A DNA stretch of 64,000 nucleotides from Ideonella_A intermedia_A (GTDB lineage Bacteria > Pseudomonadota > Gammaproteobacteria > Burkholderiales > Burkholderiaceae_C), in the NCBI GenBank assembly GCA_943370175.1, contig CALRPU020000011.1:1-64000 (forward strand), read 5' to 3'. The position numbers and the translations under genes were made by a program. The notes beneath the pieces were generated by a model. It worked only from the letters and a program-made list of their open reading frames with translations. It had not been told where the DNA came from and did no database searches. This document shows positions 44,595-54,328 of the stretch, piece by piece; the stretch's first letter is position 1; each line of letters starts with the position of its first letter.

Positions 44595-45047
44595 TCAATC
44601 GCCGCCGCCGCCACCGCCACCACCGCCGCCACCATCGCCGCCTTCGCTGCTGCCACCGCGATCGCCAACGCTGCTTCCACCGCCAGGGTCGGACGCGGTG
44701 TGCTTGCCGCTCGGCCCGTCTGAGTCGCCGTGGGTCGACTTGCTGAAGGCGCCGGACTGGGGGGCGCCGCGCTCGGGCGCCGCATCGCTTCGTTCAGGCT
44801 GCGAATCCCGGTCCGCGACGCGGCCCTTGAGACGGGGCGCCTCCCAGGCGAGGGAGGCGATGTCGTCGTCGCAGTCATCCGGGCGCTCGTCAACACCGTC
44901 ACGCCCGCCACCGCCGCCACCGCCGCCAGCGCCGACCGTCCCGCCACCCGACCCGCGACCCTCGGCAGCCCGGCGGACGCGTCGCACGCCCGAGACCGCG
45001 CCCATCGCCACGGCCACCATCGCCAGCACGATCAGGGTTTCGATCAT
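44595..45047 (-). CDS. Single-span protein with glycine-rich tail
   Basis: A 150-residue frame starting MIETLIVLAMVAVAMGAVSG (one membrane span) and a basic stretch (VRRVRRAAEGRG). A Gly run, a charged polar linker and a C-terminal run of eleven Gly before the last Asp follow. The short start, span and basic stop-transfer sequence look real; the rest is low complexity and could arise from GC-rich simple repeats. No family is recognised. No ribosome site is strong. Confidence 0.45.
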   Translation of the reverse strand: MIETLIVLAMVAVAMGAVSGVRRVRRAAEGRGSGGGTVGAGGGGGGGGRDGVDERPDDCDDDIASLAWEAPRLKGRVADRDSQPERSDAAPERGAPQSGAFSKSTHGDSDGPSGKHTASDPGGGSSVGDRGGSSEGGDGGGGGGGGGGGD

Positions 45048-45184
45048 CGCGTGGGCTCCATGAAGGTCCAGGGCCGCATGCTGCGCGGCCGGGTCACAAC
45101 GCGCAAGCGTTGACGGTGCCGACCCGCGTCAATGGGCTTTCAATCGGCCCTTGTTGGGGCCTTCGATGTGCCTTCGATGGGCCT

Positions 45185-46102
45185 TCAATAGGCTTCTGGC
45201 ACGATCATTTGTGCCGGCACCGGATGACGCAGGTAGTCCTCGCGGCGCTCGCGCGGGGGCAGCTCGATGCTGGGGTGCTCCACCTCGGCGTAGGGCACCA
45301 GCGACAACAGGTGGTGGATGCAGTTGAGCCGCGCCTTTTTCTTGTCGTCGGCCTTGACCACCCACCACGGCGCCTCGGCGATGTGGGTGCGGTCCAGCAT
45401 CACTTCCTTGGCCTTGGTGTACTCCTCCCAGCGCCGGCGGGACTCCAGATCCATCGGGCTCAGCTTCCATTGCTTCAGCGGGTCGTGGATGCGACCGAGG
45501 AAGCGCAGCCGCTGCTCGTCGTCGGAGATCGAGAACCAGTATTTGATGACCTGGATGCCCGAGCGCACCAACATCCGCTCGAACTCCGGCACGGAGCGAA
45601 AAAACTCCTCGTACTGTGCGTCGTTGCAGAAGCCCATTACCCGTTCGACGCCCGCGCGGTTGTACCAACTGCGGTCGAACAGCACGATCTCGCCGGCCGC
45701 TGGCAAGTGCGACACGTAGCGCTGGAAGTACCACTGGGTGCGCTCGCGGTCGTTGGGCGCGGGCAGCGCGGCCACGCGGCACACGCGCGGGTTCAGGCGC
45801 TGGGTGATGCGCTTGATCACGCCGCCCTTGCCCGCCGCGTCCCGCCCCTCGAACAGGATCACCGCCTTGTGGCCCGAGGCCACCACCCAGTCCTGCAGCT
45901 TCACCAGCTCGCCTTGCAGGCGGAACAGCTCGCTGAAGTAGCGGCGGCGTGCGTCGGGGTCGGCGCTGGGGCCGCCGGTGGTGTCGGCGCCCGCGGTCTG
46001 TTCGTCGATGCGGTCGTCGAGCTCCAGTTCGAGCTCTTCGTCGAAGTCGTCGCGCAGGTCGGCGCGGATTCGGCGGACCAGGTCTTCCTCAAAGGCGGCC
46101 AA
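45185..46102 (-). CDS. ppk2: Polyphosphate kinase 2 family protein
   Basis: A 305-residue PPK2 enzyme. Walker A is in LFEGRDAAGKGGVIKRI and Walker B in VLFDRSWYNRAGVER, with the lid EEFFRSVPEFERMLVRSGI and MDLESRRRWEEYTKAKEVML typical of the family. It transfers phosphate between polyphosphate and nucleoside di- or monophosphates. An acidic N-terminal tail (DDFDEELELELDDRIDE) is an addition. The only plausible start is TTG at 46102. There is no neighbouring ppk1 or ppx. The subtype (I, II or III) cannot be settled. Confidence 0.93.
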   Translation of the reverse strand: MAAFEEDLVRRIRADLRDDFDEELELELDDRIDEQTAGADTTGGPSADPDARRRYFSELFRLQGELVKLQDWVVASGHKAVILFEGRDAAGKGGVIKRITQRLNPRVCRVAALPAPNDRERTQWYFQRYVSHLPAAGEIVLFDRSWYNRAGVERVMGFCNDAQYEEFFRSVPEFERMLVRSGIQVIKYWFSISDDEQRLRFLGRIHDPLKQWKLSPMDLESRRRWEEYTKAKEVMLDRTHIAEAPWWVVKADDKKKARLNCIHHLLSLVPYAEVEHPSIELPPRERREDYLRHPVPAQMIVPEAY

Positions 46103-46671
46103 GTGATTGCTCCCGCGGCGGTGGACGATGGACCGGCAGGCTAGTCAGCGCCGGTGACCGGGCGATGACAGCGCAACCCACCACCGAGGCCCCCTCCAAG
46201 GTCGACCCGCGCGGCGCATCAGCCTTGCCCACCATCGCGACCCACCAATTCGACCCACCACCCCGGCGATCAGGGCGCGCCTTGCGCTGTGCTGAGTCCG
46301 GCGGTGGTGGCTTCGTCCGCGCAGTCGACGAACGCCGCCCCGCCGTGCTGGCGTGCGATGGCCGCGGCGGTGGCCCGGCCCGGGCCGTGGTGCGGGGCCA
46401 CCTCCGCGGCCGGCGCGGCCGCGCGGTGCGCCCCGGCCATGCGCCCAGCAAGCTCAACCGCGGGCAGGTGCCACGCGAACTGGCCCAGGCCGAACGCGAC
46501 AACACGATGCGCACCATCCGCCGCGAACGCGCCGCGCCAGCGCCGGTGGTGAACCAGCCGCTCGCGGGACCTTGACCGCAGCGCCCGGGAGCCGATCGCG
46601 CTGCGCGATGGCGTGGTCCGATTGAGCCTGCGCGCCAACACCGACCGGACCCATACCCTACACTCTCGCTC
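46103..46671. other. 569-nt region without a supportable gene
   Basis: Frames are open on both strands but none has a start signal and family-like sequence. A minus-strand stretch (about 46270-46560) has some coding-like bias (VAFGLGQFAWHLPAVELAGR) without a start, and might be the end of a dead gene. A -10-like TACACT lies at 46658-46663, just before the metal-efflux operon. Confidence 0.4.
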
Positions 46672-47091
46672 GTGCGCCGATTCATCGCCCTCCTCCTGCT
46701 TGCCGTGCTGCCCCTGCAATGGGGCTGGGCGGTGGCGGCCGGCTATTGCCAGCACGAGCAGGACCCGGTGACCTCGCACTTTGGTCACCACGTTCACCAC
46801 CATGCCGCGCCCGCGGCAGGTGCTGTCAACGGCCCCAACGCCGACGCGGCACCAAGCCCGCCGGCGGCGACCGACGCCGGGGACGGCGCGGACAACGCCT
46901 CGGGCCTGAGCGTGTGGTCGGGCGACGCCGACTGCGGTGTCTGCCACGGCACGGCGGTTCAGGCCGCGGTGGTTGACGCGGCGGTCGCGCTGTGGGCGGC
47001 GGCGCCGCCCCAGGTTTGCACCTACCGGGTGCATTGCATCGAGTCGCCCTGCGACGCCTTGCTGAGGCCCCCACTGCCCGCGCTGGTCTGA
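46672..47091 (+). CDS. CzcI-like cation-efflux-associated protein
   Basis: A 139-residue protein. A signal peptide (RRFIALLLLAVLPLQWGWAV) precedes AGYCQHEQDP and a His-rich FGHHVHHHAA stretch, the layout of the small CzcI protein encoded first in czc operons of Cupriavidus. Further Cys (CGVCHG, VCTYRVHC) may bind metal. It starts with GTG at 46672. Periplasmic metal sensing or buffering is the likely role. Confidence 0.78.
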   Translation: MRRFIALLLLAVLPLQWGWAVAAGYCQHEQDPVTSHFGHHVHHHAAPAAGAVNGPNADAAPSPPAATDAGDGADNASGLSVWSGDADCGVCHGTAVQAAVVDAAVALWAAAPPQVCTYRVHCIESPCDALLRPPLPALV

Positions 47092-47333
47092 CGCGCCGGC
47101 GGGCCCGCCCCGCCGCGCCGCGGCACCACCCCATGCCGCCCGCCGCAGCCCAACGCGCCCCCTGAGCGCGCGAACGGCCCCCTCGATGTTGCCGGCCGAC
47201 GTGCCGGCCCCCATCGGCCGCCGCCCCGCCCCGGGGTCGGCCAGCGAGGTTCTGAATGGATGTTTCTCGATGCCCGCACCCGCGCCCTGAGCGCCGGCGT
47301 GCGGTGGATGGCCCGCGTGCCGCCGTGTCTGGC

Positions 47334-48674
47334 ATGGCCAGGCCCGCCGGCGCACGCGGTGGCACGCGGCTGAGCCGCGCCAGCGGCACGGTGGCGCTGA
47401 CCTCGGCCCTCGCCGTGGGGCTGACGATGGGCTTCGCCACGCCGATCGCCGCCCAGCCCATGGCACCCGTCGCCACCGTGGCGGTGGCTGGCGCGACGTC
47501 GCCTGGGTGGACCTGGACCCTGAAGCAGGCCCTGGAGGCCGCCTGGTTGCGTCAGCCCGAGCAGCGCAGCGCGGCCCTGCGCCGCGAGGCCGCCGACGCC
47601 CAGCGTCGCGTCGCCCAGGCCTGGACCCCCGAGCCGCCGGCGGTGGAGGCCTCGTGGCGCACCGACCAACTGACCCGCCCGCGTGGCGCCCGCGAGCTGG
47701 AGATCGGCGTGAGCGTGCCGCTGTGGCTGCCCGGCGAGCAAGGCCGCGCCGTGGCCGCGGCCGAGGCCCAGGCCGCGCTGCTGGACAGCGACGCCGCCGC
47801 CGCCCGCTGGCGGCTGGGCGCGACCGTGCGCGACGCCTGGTGGGCCGTGCGATTGGGGCAACAAGACCTGGCGTCGGCCCGTGCCCGCCTGGACGGCGCG
47901 AGCGCGCTGGCCGCCGACGTTGCACGCCGGGTGCGCGCGGGCGACCTGGCGCGCGCCGACCAACACCAGGCCGACGGCGCCGTGGCCGCGGCGCAGGCCG
48001 AGCAAGCCGCCGCGCACGCGCAGCTGATGCAGGCGGCCGAAGCGTTGCGGGCGGTGGTGGGCAGCGTTCCCGACGGCGCGAGCCCGACCGCGCTGCCCGA
48101 CATGGCCGAGGCCGAGCCGCTGCCCGAGCAGACGGTCGGTGCCGACCACCCGGCGCTGCGCGCGCTGCAAGCCCGGCTGGCCTCGGCCCAGCGCGCACTG
48201 GACCTGGGCCGCGTGCAGACCCGCGGCAACCCCGAGCTCAGCGTGCTGACCACCCGCGACCGCGCCGCCAGCGGCGAGCCCGCCGGCCAGACGGTCACGC
48301 TGGGCATCCGCATCCCCTTGGGCAGCGCCGACCGCGGTCGGGCCAAGGCCGCTGCGGCTGGCGCCGACCTCGTCGACGCCGAAGCGGCGCTGGACCTGCA
48401 GCGCGAGCAACTGCAATCGGACGTGCGCGCGGCCCAGGCGCGCGTGCGGGCCGCGCGCGAGGGCCTGGCCGCCGCCGACCGCCGCGCCCAACTGGCCCGC
48501 GAAACCGCCGGTTTCTTCGACAAGTCCTTCCGTCTCGGCGAAACCGACCTGCCCACCCGTTTGCGCGTCGAGCAGGACGCCAGCGACGCCGAGCGCCAAC
48601 GGGGCCGCGCCCGCTTGGAACGGGACCGCGCCGTGTCGCAGTGGCGGCAGGCCCTGGGCCTGCCCATCGATTGA
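47334..48674 (+). CDS. Outer-membrane efflux protein, CzcC-like (TolC family)
   Basis: A 446-residue protein with a signal peptide (about residues 1-41, ending TPIAAQP) and two OEP repeats of long coiled-coil helices (LKQALEAAWLRQPEQRSAAL; ELEIGVSVPLWLPGEQGRAV; TVTLGIRIPLGSADRGRAKA). It forms the outer-membrane channel of the tripartite metal efflux pump. An upstream ATG at 47256 adds 26 residues without signal features. It is followed within about 130 nt by the auxiliary gene. Confidence 0.88.
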   Translation: MARPAGARGGTRLSRASGTVALTSALAVGLTMGFATPIAAQPMAPVATVAVAGATSPGWTWTLKQALEAAWLRQPEQRSAALRREAADAQRRVAQAWTPEPPAVEASWRTDQLTRPRGARELEIGVSVPLWLPGEQGRAVAAAEAQAALLDSDAAAARWRLGATVRDAWWAVRLGQQDLASARARLDGASALAADVARRVRAGDLARADQHQADGAVAAAQAEQAAAHAQLMQAAEALRAVVGSVPDGASPTALPDMAEAEPLPEQTVGADHPALRALQARLASAQRALDLGRVQTRGNPELSVLTTRDRAASGEPAGQTVTLGIRIPLGSADRGRAKAAAAGADLVDAEAALDLQREQLQSDVRAAQARVRAAREGLAAADRRAQLARETAGFFDKSFRLGETDLPTRLRVEQDASDAERQRGRARLERDRAVSQWRQALGLPID

Positions 48675-48804
48675 GCAGGGCACCGCCATGACCGTCATGA
48701 CCGCCGTCGGCCGCCGCCTGCCGTCCCCTGCCCGCCCCCACACCCGCCTCCACACCCGCCTCCATAGCCGCCCTCATGCCAGCGCCTCACCAGCGCACCA
48801 CCCC

Positions 48805-49491
48805 ATGACGCACCCGCCCACCATGCCCTTGCTCTCCTCGGCCAGCGCCGGCCGCCTTGGCCGCAACCGCCGCAACCGCCGCACCAGCCCAAGCACCGCG
48901 GCCGCGCTCGCACTGGCTGCCGCTTTGTGGCAGACCGTTCCCGCGCGCGCCGCCGATGACCACGGCCACGATCATGGCGACGCGCCCGCCGCCGCGGGCG
49001 GCAGCGCCCTGCCCCGCTTTGCCGCCACCTCCGAGCTGTTTGAACTGGTGGGCGTGCTGGACGGCAAGACGCTGACGCTGTGGCTCGACCACACCGACAC
49101 CAACGCGCCGGTGGCCGGTGCCACGCTGGCGCTGGAGTTCGCCGGCCGCGCGCTTCCGCTGCAGCCGCGTGGCGACGGCGAGTTCGAGGCCACGTTGCCC
49201 GAAGTGCCCCCGTCCGGCGTGATCCCGGTCACCGCCACGGTGACCACCGCCCAGGACGCCGACTTGCTGGCCGGCGAGTTGGACCTGCACGCGGCCGGCC
49301 ACGCCGACGACGCTGCCGCTGCGCCCACCGCCTCCGCCGCAGTTGGCCTCCAACGCATGGCCTGGGTCGCTGCGGGCACCGCGCTCGCGGTGGCTTTGGT
49401 GGTGGCGCTGGTGGTGGCGCGGGTGGTGGGTCGGCGGGCATCCGCCCGACGCCGCGGCCGCGGCGGCCGACACGGCGAGGTGACGGCATGA
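48805..49491 (+). CDS. Auxiliary periplasmic protein of the metal RND operon
   Basis: A 228-residue protein. A signal segment (TAAALALAAALWQTVPARAA) precedes a His-rich DDHGHDHGD stretch, and a beta-sandwich domain follows (LFELVGVLDGKTLTLWLDHT, ATLALEFAGRALPLQ, GVIPVTATVT). A C-terminal membrane span (AVALVVALVVARVVG) and a basic tail close it. It occurs between the czcC- and czcB-like genes and resembles the N-terminal extra domain found in some metal adaptors, here as a separate tail-anchored protein. Starts at 48688 or 48823 are possible. Its stop overlaps the adaptor start. Confidence 0.7.
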   Translation: MTHPPTMPLLSSASAGRLGRNRRNRRTSPSTAAALALAAALWQTVPARAADDHGHDHGDAPAAAGGSALPRFAATSELFELVGVLDGKTLTLWLDHTDTNAPVAGATLALEFAGRALPLQPRGDGEFEATLPEVPPSGVIPVTATVTTAQDADLLAGELDLHAAGHADDAAAAPTASAAVGLQRMAWVAAGTALAVALVVALVVARVVGRRASARRRGRGGRHGEVTA

Positions 49492-50621
49492 CGACCACCG
49501 TTCTGGCACGCCTGAGCCCGGCCGCGCTGTTGAGCCTGGCGCTGGCCCTGGCCCTGCCCATGGCGCCATCCGCCCACGCCGGCGATGGCCACGACCATGG
49601 CGAGCGCACCGCCGCACCCACCGCCAACGGCCCGCAACGCCAGGCCGATGGCAGCGTCTTCCTGCCCAAGGCCGCGCAGCGGCAACTTGGTGTGCGCACC
49701 CAGGTCGCCGCGGCGGCCGAATTGCCGCGTTCGGTCGAACTCAGCGGCCGGGTCGTGATGGACCCGAACGCCGGTGGCAAGGTGCAGGCCCTCAACGCCG
49801 GCCGCGTCGAGGCCGGGCCGCGCGGGCTGCCGGGCCTGGGCCAGGCGGTGCGCCGCGGCGAGGTGCTGGCGCACGTCGTCACGTCCGCCGCGCCCATCGA
49901 GCGCGCCAACCAGGCCGCCCAGCTGGCCGAACTGCGCGCCGCCAAGCAATTGGCCGACAAGAAGCTGGCGCGGCTGCAGGCCTTGGCCGACACCGTGCCG
50001 CGCAAGGACATCGACGCCGCCGAGAGCGAGGCCGCGAGCCTGGCCGAGCGCGCCGCCGCGGTCGGCACGGGGCTGGCCACGCGCGAGGCGCTGGTGGCGC
50101 CCGTGTCCGGCGTGATCGCCTCGGCGATGGTCGTGGCCGGCCAGGTGGTCGACGCACGCGAGCTGTTGTTCGACATCGTCGACCCCACCCGCCTGCGCAT
50201 CGAGGCGCTGAGCTTCGACCCCGCGCTCGCGTCCGACGTGGGCAGCGCCAGCCTGGCGCTGGGCGACCAGCGCGTGCCGCTGGCCTTTCTGGGCGCTGCC
50301 CGCAGCCTGCGCGAACAGGCCCTGCCGCTGAGCTTCCGGGCCCAGGGCGCGGCGCTGGACCGGTTGGCCCTGGGCCAGCCGGTGCGGGTCTTCGTGCAGA
50401 CCCAGGCCCGGGTCCAGGGCTTGGCGGTGCCGTCGGCCAGCTTGCTGAAGAACCCGGCCAACCAGACCATCGTCTGGGTCAAGACCGCGCCCGAGCGCTT
50501 CGAGCCGCGCGTGGTCACCACCGAGCCGCTCGATGGCGTGGCCGTGGCGGTGACCCGCGGCCTGAAGCCCGGCGACCGGGTGGCCACCCAGGGCGCGGCC
50601 TTGATCAACCAGGTGCGCTGA
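49488..50621 (+). CDS. RND periplasmic adaptor, CzcB-like
   Basis: A 377-residue membrane-fusion protein. A signal peptide (LLSLALALALPMAPSAHAG) precedes a His motif (DGHDHGE). The barrel-sandwich hybrid and hairpin follow (ELSGRVVMDPNAGGKVQALN; AAQLAELRAAKQLADKKLAR; REALVAPVSGVIAS), then the beta-barrel (LRIEALSFDP). It bridges the inner-membrane pump and outer-membrane channel. The ATG overlaps the previous stop by 4 nt and the next gene starts 2 nt after the stop, so subunits are tightly coupled. Confidence 0.9.
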   Translation: MTTTVLARLSPAALLSLALALALPMAPSAHAGDGHDHGERTAAPTANGPQRQADGSVFLPKAAQRQLGVRTQVAAAAELPRSVELSGRVVMDPNAGGKVQALNAGRVEAGPRGLPGLGQAVRRGEVLAHVVTSAAPIERANQAAQLAELRAAKQLADKKLARLQALADTVPRKDIDAAESEAASLAERAAAVGTGLATREALVAPVSGVIASAMVVAGQVVDARELLFDIVDPTRLRIEALSFDPALASDVGSASLALGDQRVPLAFLGAARSLREQALPLSFRAQGAALDRLALGQPVRVFVQTQARVQGLAVPSASLLKNPANQTIVWVKTAPERFEPRVVTTEPLDGVAVAVTRGLKPGDRVATQGAALINQVR

Positions 50622-50622
50622 C

Positions 50623-53600
50623 ATGTTCAAGTGGCTCCTGGACAACAGCCTTTCCAACCGGTTGCTGGTGATCATCGCCAGCGTCGTGTTGATGGCCTAT
50701 GGCGCTTTCACGCTGTCGCGCACGCCGGTGGACGTGTTCCCCGACCTCAACAAGCCCACCGTCACCCTGATGACCGAGGCCGGCGGCATGGCCGCCGAAG
50801 AGGTGGAGCAGCTCATCACCTTCCCGCTGGAGACCACGATGAACGGCCTGCCCGGCGTGGAGTCGGTGCGCTCCACCTCATCGGCCGGCCTGTCCTTCCT
50901 GTACGTGACCTTCCACTGGGGCACCGACATCTTCCGCGCACGGCAGCTGGTCTCGGAGCGCCTGTCGTCGATGGAAGAAGGCCTGGCCGAGGGCGTGGTG
51001 CCGCGCATGGGCCCGATCAGCTCGATCATGGGCGAGGTGATGCAGATCGCCATCCCGGTGGACGGCGCCAAGATCTCGCCGATGGCCGTGCGCGAGTACG
51101 CCGACTGGGTGCTGCGCCCGCGGCTGCTGTCGGTGCCGGGCGTGGCCCAGGTCATTCCCATCGGCGGCGAGGTGCGCCAGTTCCAGGTGCAGCCCAACAC
51201 GGTGCGCATGGCCGAACTGGGCATCGGCCACGACCAGCTGGAAGCAGCGCTGAAGGGCTTTGCCGCCAACACCTCGGGCGGCTTTCTGGAGTTGAACGGC
51301 CGCGAGGTGCTGATCCGCCACCTGGGCCGCACCTCGCGCCTCGACGACCTGAACAACCTCGCCGTGACCGCCCGCAACGGCCAGCCGGTGCTGCTGCGCC
51401 AGGTGGCCGAGGTGAGCTTCGCGGCCGCGCCCAAGCGCGGCGACGCCGGCTTCGAAGGCAAGCCCGCGGTGATCCTGGGCATCCAGAAGCAGCCCACCGC
51501 CGACACCATCGCCTTGACCCGCGCCATCGAGGACGCGCTGAGCGGGCTGAAAGCCTCGTTGCCCCCGGGGATGGAAGCGCCCAAGGTCACCTTTCGCCAG
51601 GCCACCTTCATCGAGGCCTCGATCACCACGCTGCAGGGCAAGCTGATCGGCGCGTCGGTCTTCGTCGCGGTGATCCTGTTCTTTTTCCTGGGCACGCTGC
51701 GGCCCACGGTGATCGCGCTGACGGCCATCCCGGTGTCGATCTTCATCACCGCGCTGGTGTTTCGCTACTTCGGGCTGTCGATCAACACCATGACGCTCGG
51801 TGGCCTGGCCATCGCCATCGGCGGCCTGGTGGACGACGCCGTGGTGGGCGTGGAAAACGTGCTGCGGCGGTTGAAAGAAGACCGGGCCAAGCCCCCAGGC
51901 GACCACCGCCTGAACCCGCTGGAGGTGGTGGCCCGGGCCACGATGGAGGTGCGCTCGGCCATCCTGTACGCCACCGTCATCATCGTGCTGGTGTTCATCC
52001 CGCTGTTTGCCCTGCCAGGGCTGGAGGGCAAGCTCTTCGTGCCGCTGGGCATCGCCTTCATCGTGTCCACGCTCGCCTCGCTGGTGGTCTCGGTGACGGT
52101 GACGCCGGTGCTCAGCGTCTACCTGCTGCCGCGCATGAAGACCCTGGACCACGGCGACACCCGCGTGCTGCGGTGGCTGAAGTCGGCCTACCAGCGCGGC
52201 CTGGGCGCGGTGCTGGACCGACCGCGCGTGGCCTTGGCGGCGGCCCTGGTGGCGGTGGGCCTGGCTGCGGCGGCGGTGCCGTTTTTTCCCACCACCTTCC
52301 TGCCGCCGTTCAATGAAGGCAGCCTGCTGATTGGCCTGCGGCTGAACCCCGGCGTGACGCTGCAGCAAACCTCGGACGTGGCCCGCCAGGCCGAGGTGCT
52401 GGTCAAGCAGGTGCCCGAAGTGACGCACGTGGGCCGCCGCAGCGGCCGCGCCGAACTGGACGAACACGCCGAAGGCGTGCACGTCAGCGAACTGGACGTG
52501 GGCCTGAAGCCCACCGCCGAGCTGACCCGATCCATGGACGAGATCAAGGCCGACATCCGCGCCCGCCTGGTGAACCTGCCGGTGGCGCTGGAAATCGGCC
52601 AGCCGATCTCGCACCGCATCGACCACATGCTGTCCGGCGTGCGCTCGCAGATCGCCATCAAGATCTTCGGCGAGGACCTGGACGCCCTGCGCGGCCAGGC
52701 CGACGCATTGCGCGGGCGGCTGGCCGCCATCCCGGGCATCGCCGACCTGCAGATCGAAAAGCAGGTGCTGGCACCTCAGATCAAGGTGCGCATCGACTAC
52801 GCCGCCGCCGCGCAGTACGGCGTGCCGGCGCCGCAGGTGCTGAGCACGCTGCAAGCGCTGGTGGAGGGCGAGAAGATCACCCAGATCGTCGAAGGCAGCC
52901 GCCGCTTCGCGCTGGTGGTCAAGCTGCCGGAGGCCGCGCGTTCCGTGGACGGCCTGGCCAGTGTGCTGATCGAGACGCCCAATGGCCGCATCCCGCTGTC
53001 GAAAATCGCCACCATCGAAGACGGCGACGGGCCCAACCAGATCAGCCGAGACGACGGCAAGCGGCGCATCGTGCTGTCGGCCAACGCGTCGGGCCGCGCG
53101 CTGTCGGACATCGTGGCCGACATCCGCCGCGTGGTGGCCGAGATGCCGTTGCCGGAGGGCTACTTCGTCACGCTGGGCGGCCAGTTTCAGGCGCAGGAAG
53201 AGGCCTCGCGCCTGGTGGGCCTGTTGTCCATCGTGTCGCTCACCTTGATGTTCGTGGTGCTGTACAGCCGCTACCAGTCGGCCACCTTGTCGGCGCTGAT
53301 CATGGTCAACATCCCGCTGGCGCTGGTGGGCGCGGTGGTGGGCTTGTGGTGGTCGGGGCAGCCGCTGTCGGTGGCGGCGCTGGTGGGCTTCATCACGCTG
53401 GCGGGCATCTCGGTGCGCAACGGCATCCTGAAGGTCAGCCACTACATCAACCTGATGCGCTTCGAGGGCGAGTCCTTCGATCGCGCCATGATCCTGCGCG
53501 GCTCGCTGGAGCGACTGAGCCCGGTGCTGATGACGGCACTCGTCACCGCCTTCGCGCTGGCCCCGTTGCTGTTCGAGGCCGAGCAGCCCGGCACCGAGGT

Positions 53601-53745
53601 GCTGCACCCGGTGGCGGTGGTGATCTTCTCGGGCCTGATCAGCTCGACCCTGCTCGACACCTTCCTGACCCCGGCGATGTTCTGGCTGTTCGGCCGCCGC
53701 GGCGCCGATCACCTGCTGAACGCCAAGGACACGCAGGCGCTGTGA
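50623..53745 (+). CDS. Heavy-metal efflux RND permease, CzcA/CusA-like
   Basis: A 1040-residue inner-membrane pump with twelve membrane segments and two large periplasmic loops. The start is typical (SLSNRLLVIIASVVLMAYGA, RTPVDVFPDLNKPTVTLMTE). TM4 reads GGLAIAIGGLVDDAVVGVEN. The true Co/Zn/Cd pumps (HME1) carry DFG...DGA there, so this belongs to another HME branch, closer to the HME5-type GGLAIAxG...VDD pattern. The substrate is therefore uncertain. It is the largest gene of the operon and is followed by a small periplasmic protein. Confidence 0.93.
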   Translation: MFKWLLDNSLSNRLLVIIASVVLMAYGAFTLSRTPVDVFPDLNKPTVTLMTEAGGMAAEEVEQLITFPLETTMNGLPGVESVRSTSSAGLSFLYVTFHWGTDIFRARQLVSERLSSMEEGLAEGVVPRMGPISSIMGEVMQIAIPVDGAKISPMAVREYADWVLRPRLLSVPGVAQVIPIGGEVRQFQVQPNTVRMAELGIGHDQLEAALKGFAANTSGGFLELNGREVLIRHLGRTSRLDDLNNLAVTARNGQPVLLRQVAEVSFAAAPKRGDAGFEGKPAVILGIQKQPTADTIALTRAIEDALSGLKASLPPGMEAPKVTFRQATFIEASITTLQGKLIGASVFVAVILFFFLGTLRPTVIALTAIPVSIFITALVFRYFGLSINTMTLGGLAIAIGGLVDDAVVGVENVLRRLKEDRAKPPGDHRLNPLEVVARATMEVRSAILYATVIIVLVFIPLFALPGLEGKLFVPLGIAFIVSTLASLVVSVTVTPVLSVYLLPRMKTLDHGDTRVLRWLKSAYQRGLGAVLDRPRVALAAALVAVGLAAAAVPFFPTTFLPPFNEGSLLIGLRLNPGVTLQQTSDVARQAEVLVKQVPEVTHVGRRSGRAELDEHAEGVHVSELDVGLKPTAELTRSMDEIKADIRARLVNLPVALEIGQPISHRIDHMLSGVRSQIAIKIFGEDLDALRGQADALRGRLAAIPGIADLQIEKQVLAPQIKVRIDYAAAAQYGVPAPQVLSTLQALVEGEKITQIVEGSRRFALVVKLPEAARSVDGLASVLIETPNGRIPLSKIATIEDGDGPNQISRDDGKRRIVLSANASGRALSDIVADIRRVVAEMPLPEGYFVTLGGQFQAQEEASRLVGLLSIVSLTLMFVVLYSRYQSATLSALIMVNIPLALVGAVVGLWWSGQPLSVAALVGFITLAGISVRNGILKVSHYINLMRFEGESFDRAMILRGSLERLSPVLMTALVTAFALAPLLFEAEQPGTEVLHPVAVVIFSGLISSTLLDTFLTPAMFWLFGRRGADHLLNAKDTQAL

Positions 53746-53842
53746 CGATGTGGCTCGCTTTCACTTTCCCGTGCCTGTTCCCGGTGGGGTTCCTCACCCA
53801 TCGATCCCGTTCAATCCAACCCCCTCACGACAAGGACGCCCC

Positions 53843-54265
53843 ATGACGAACCCCTTTCGCACCGCGCGCTGGGCCGCGCTGACCCCAATGGCCCGCCTCG
53901 CCGCGGCCATCACCGTCGCCCTGGCCGGCGCCGCCGCGGCCCAGGCCGCCAGCGAGAAGCACGACCACCAGCCGCTGCACGGCGGCGTGGTGGTCGAGGT
54001 CAAGGACACGGACTACGAACTGGTGGCCAAGCCCACCCTCATCCAGTTGCACCTGCGCGCCCACGGCAAGCCCGCGGACGTGTCCCAGGCCAGCGCCCGG
54101 CTGACCTTGCTGACCGGCAGCGACAAGCAAGAGGTGGAACTGAAGCCGGCCGGCGGCAAGCTGGAGGCCGCGGGCAGCTTCAAGCTGGCAGCGGGGACCA
54201 AGGCGGTGGCGCTGGTCAGCATTGCCGGCAAGCCGGCGGGCACGGTGCGGTTTGTGCTGAAGTGA
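53843..54265 (+). CDS. Small periplasmic protein downstream of the metal RND pump
   Basis: A 140-residue protein. A signal peptide (AAAITVALAGAAAAQAAS) leads to EKHDHQPLHGGVVVEVKDTD and a beta-rich domain (LIQLHLRAHGKPADV, AVALVSIAGKPAGTVRFVLK). Histidines at the mature N-terminus (HDHQPLHGG) suggest metal binding. It is last of the efflux operon, about 100 nt after the permease. The fold resembles that of the auxiliary protein two genes upstream. Confidence 0.72.
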   Translation: MTNPFRTARWAALTPMARLAAAITVALAGAAAAQAASEKHDHQPLHGGVVVEVKDTDYELVAKPTLIQLHLRAHGKPADVSQASARLTLLTGSDKQEVELKPAGGKLEAAGSFKLAAGTKAVALVSIAGKPAGTVRFVLK

Positions 54266-54328
54266 CCGGGCGCGGCGCGAGCGCGGCCCCAACGAGGGGG
54301 GTGATGGCCCTGACCGGCTCGGCCGCCC

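Noticed and set aside
47260..47373. 37-codon frame overlapping the start of the czcC-like gene, a possible leader peptide
   Set aside because: No attenuator-type hairpin or ribosome site found; probably an out-of-frame chance ORF.
46270..48198. Very long minus-strand frame opposite the czcC-like gene
   Set aside because: Arg/Pro/Ala-rich shadow of the plus-strand operon; GC-rich codon structure keeps the opposite strand open.
50878..53712. 944-codon minus-strand frame opposite the RND permease
   Set aside because: His/Gln/Arg-rich antisense shadow of the permease gene, with no domain or start signal.
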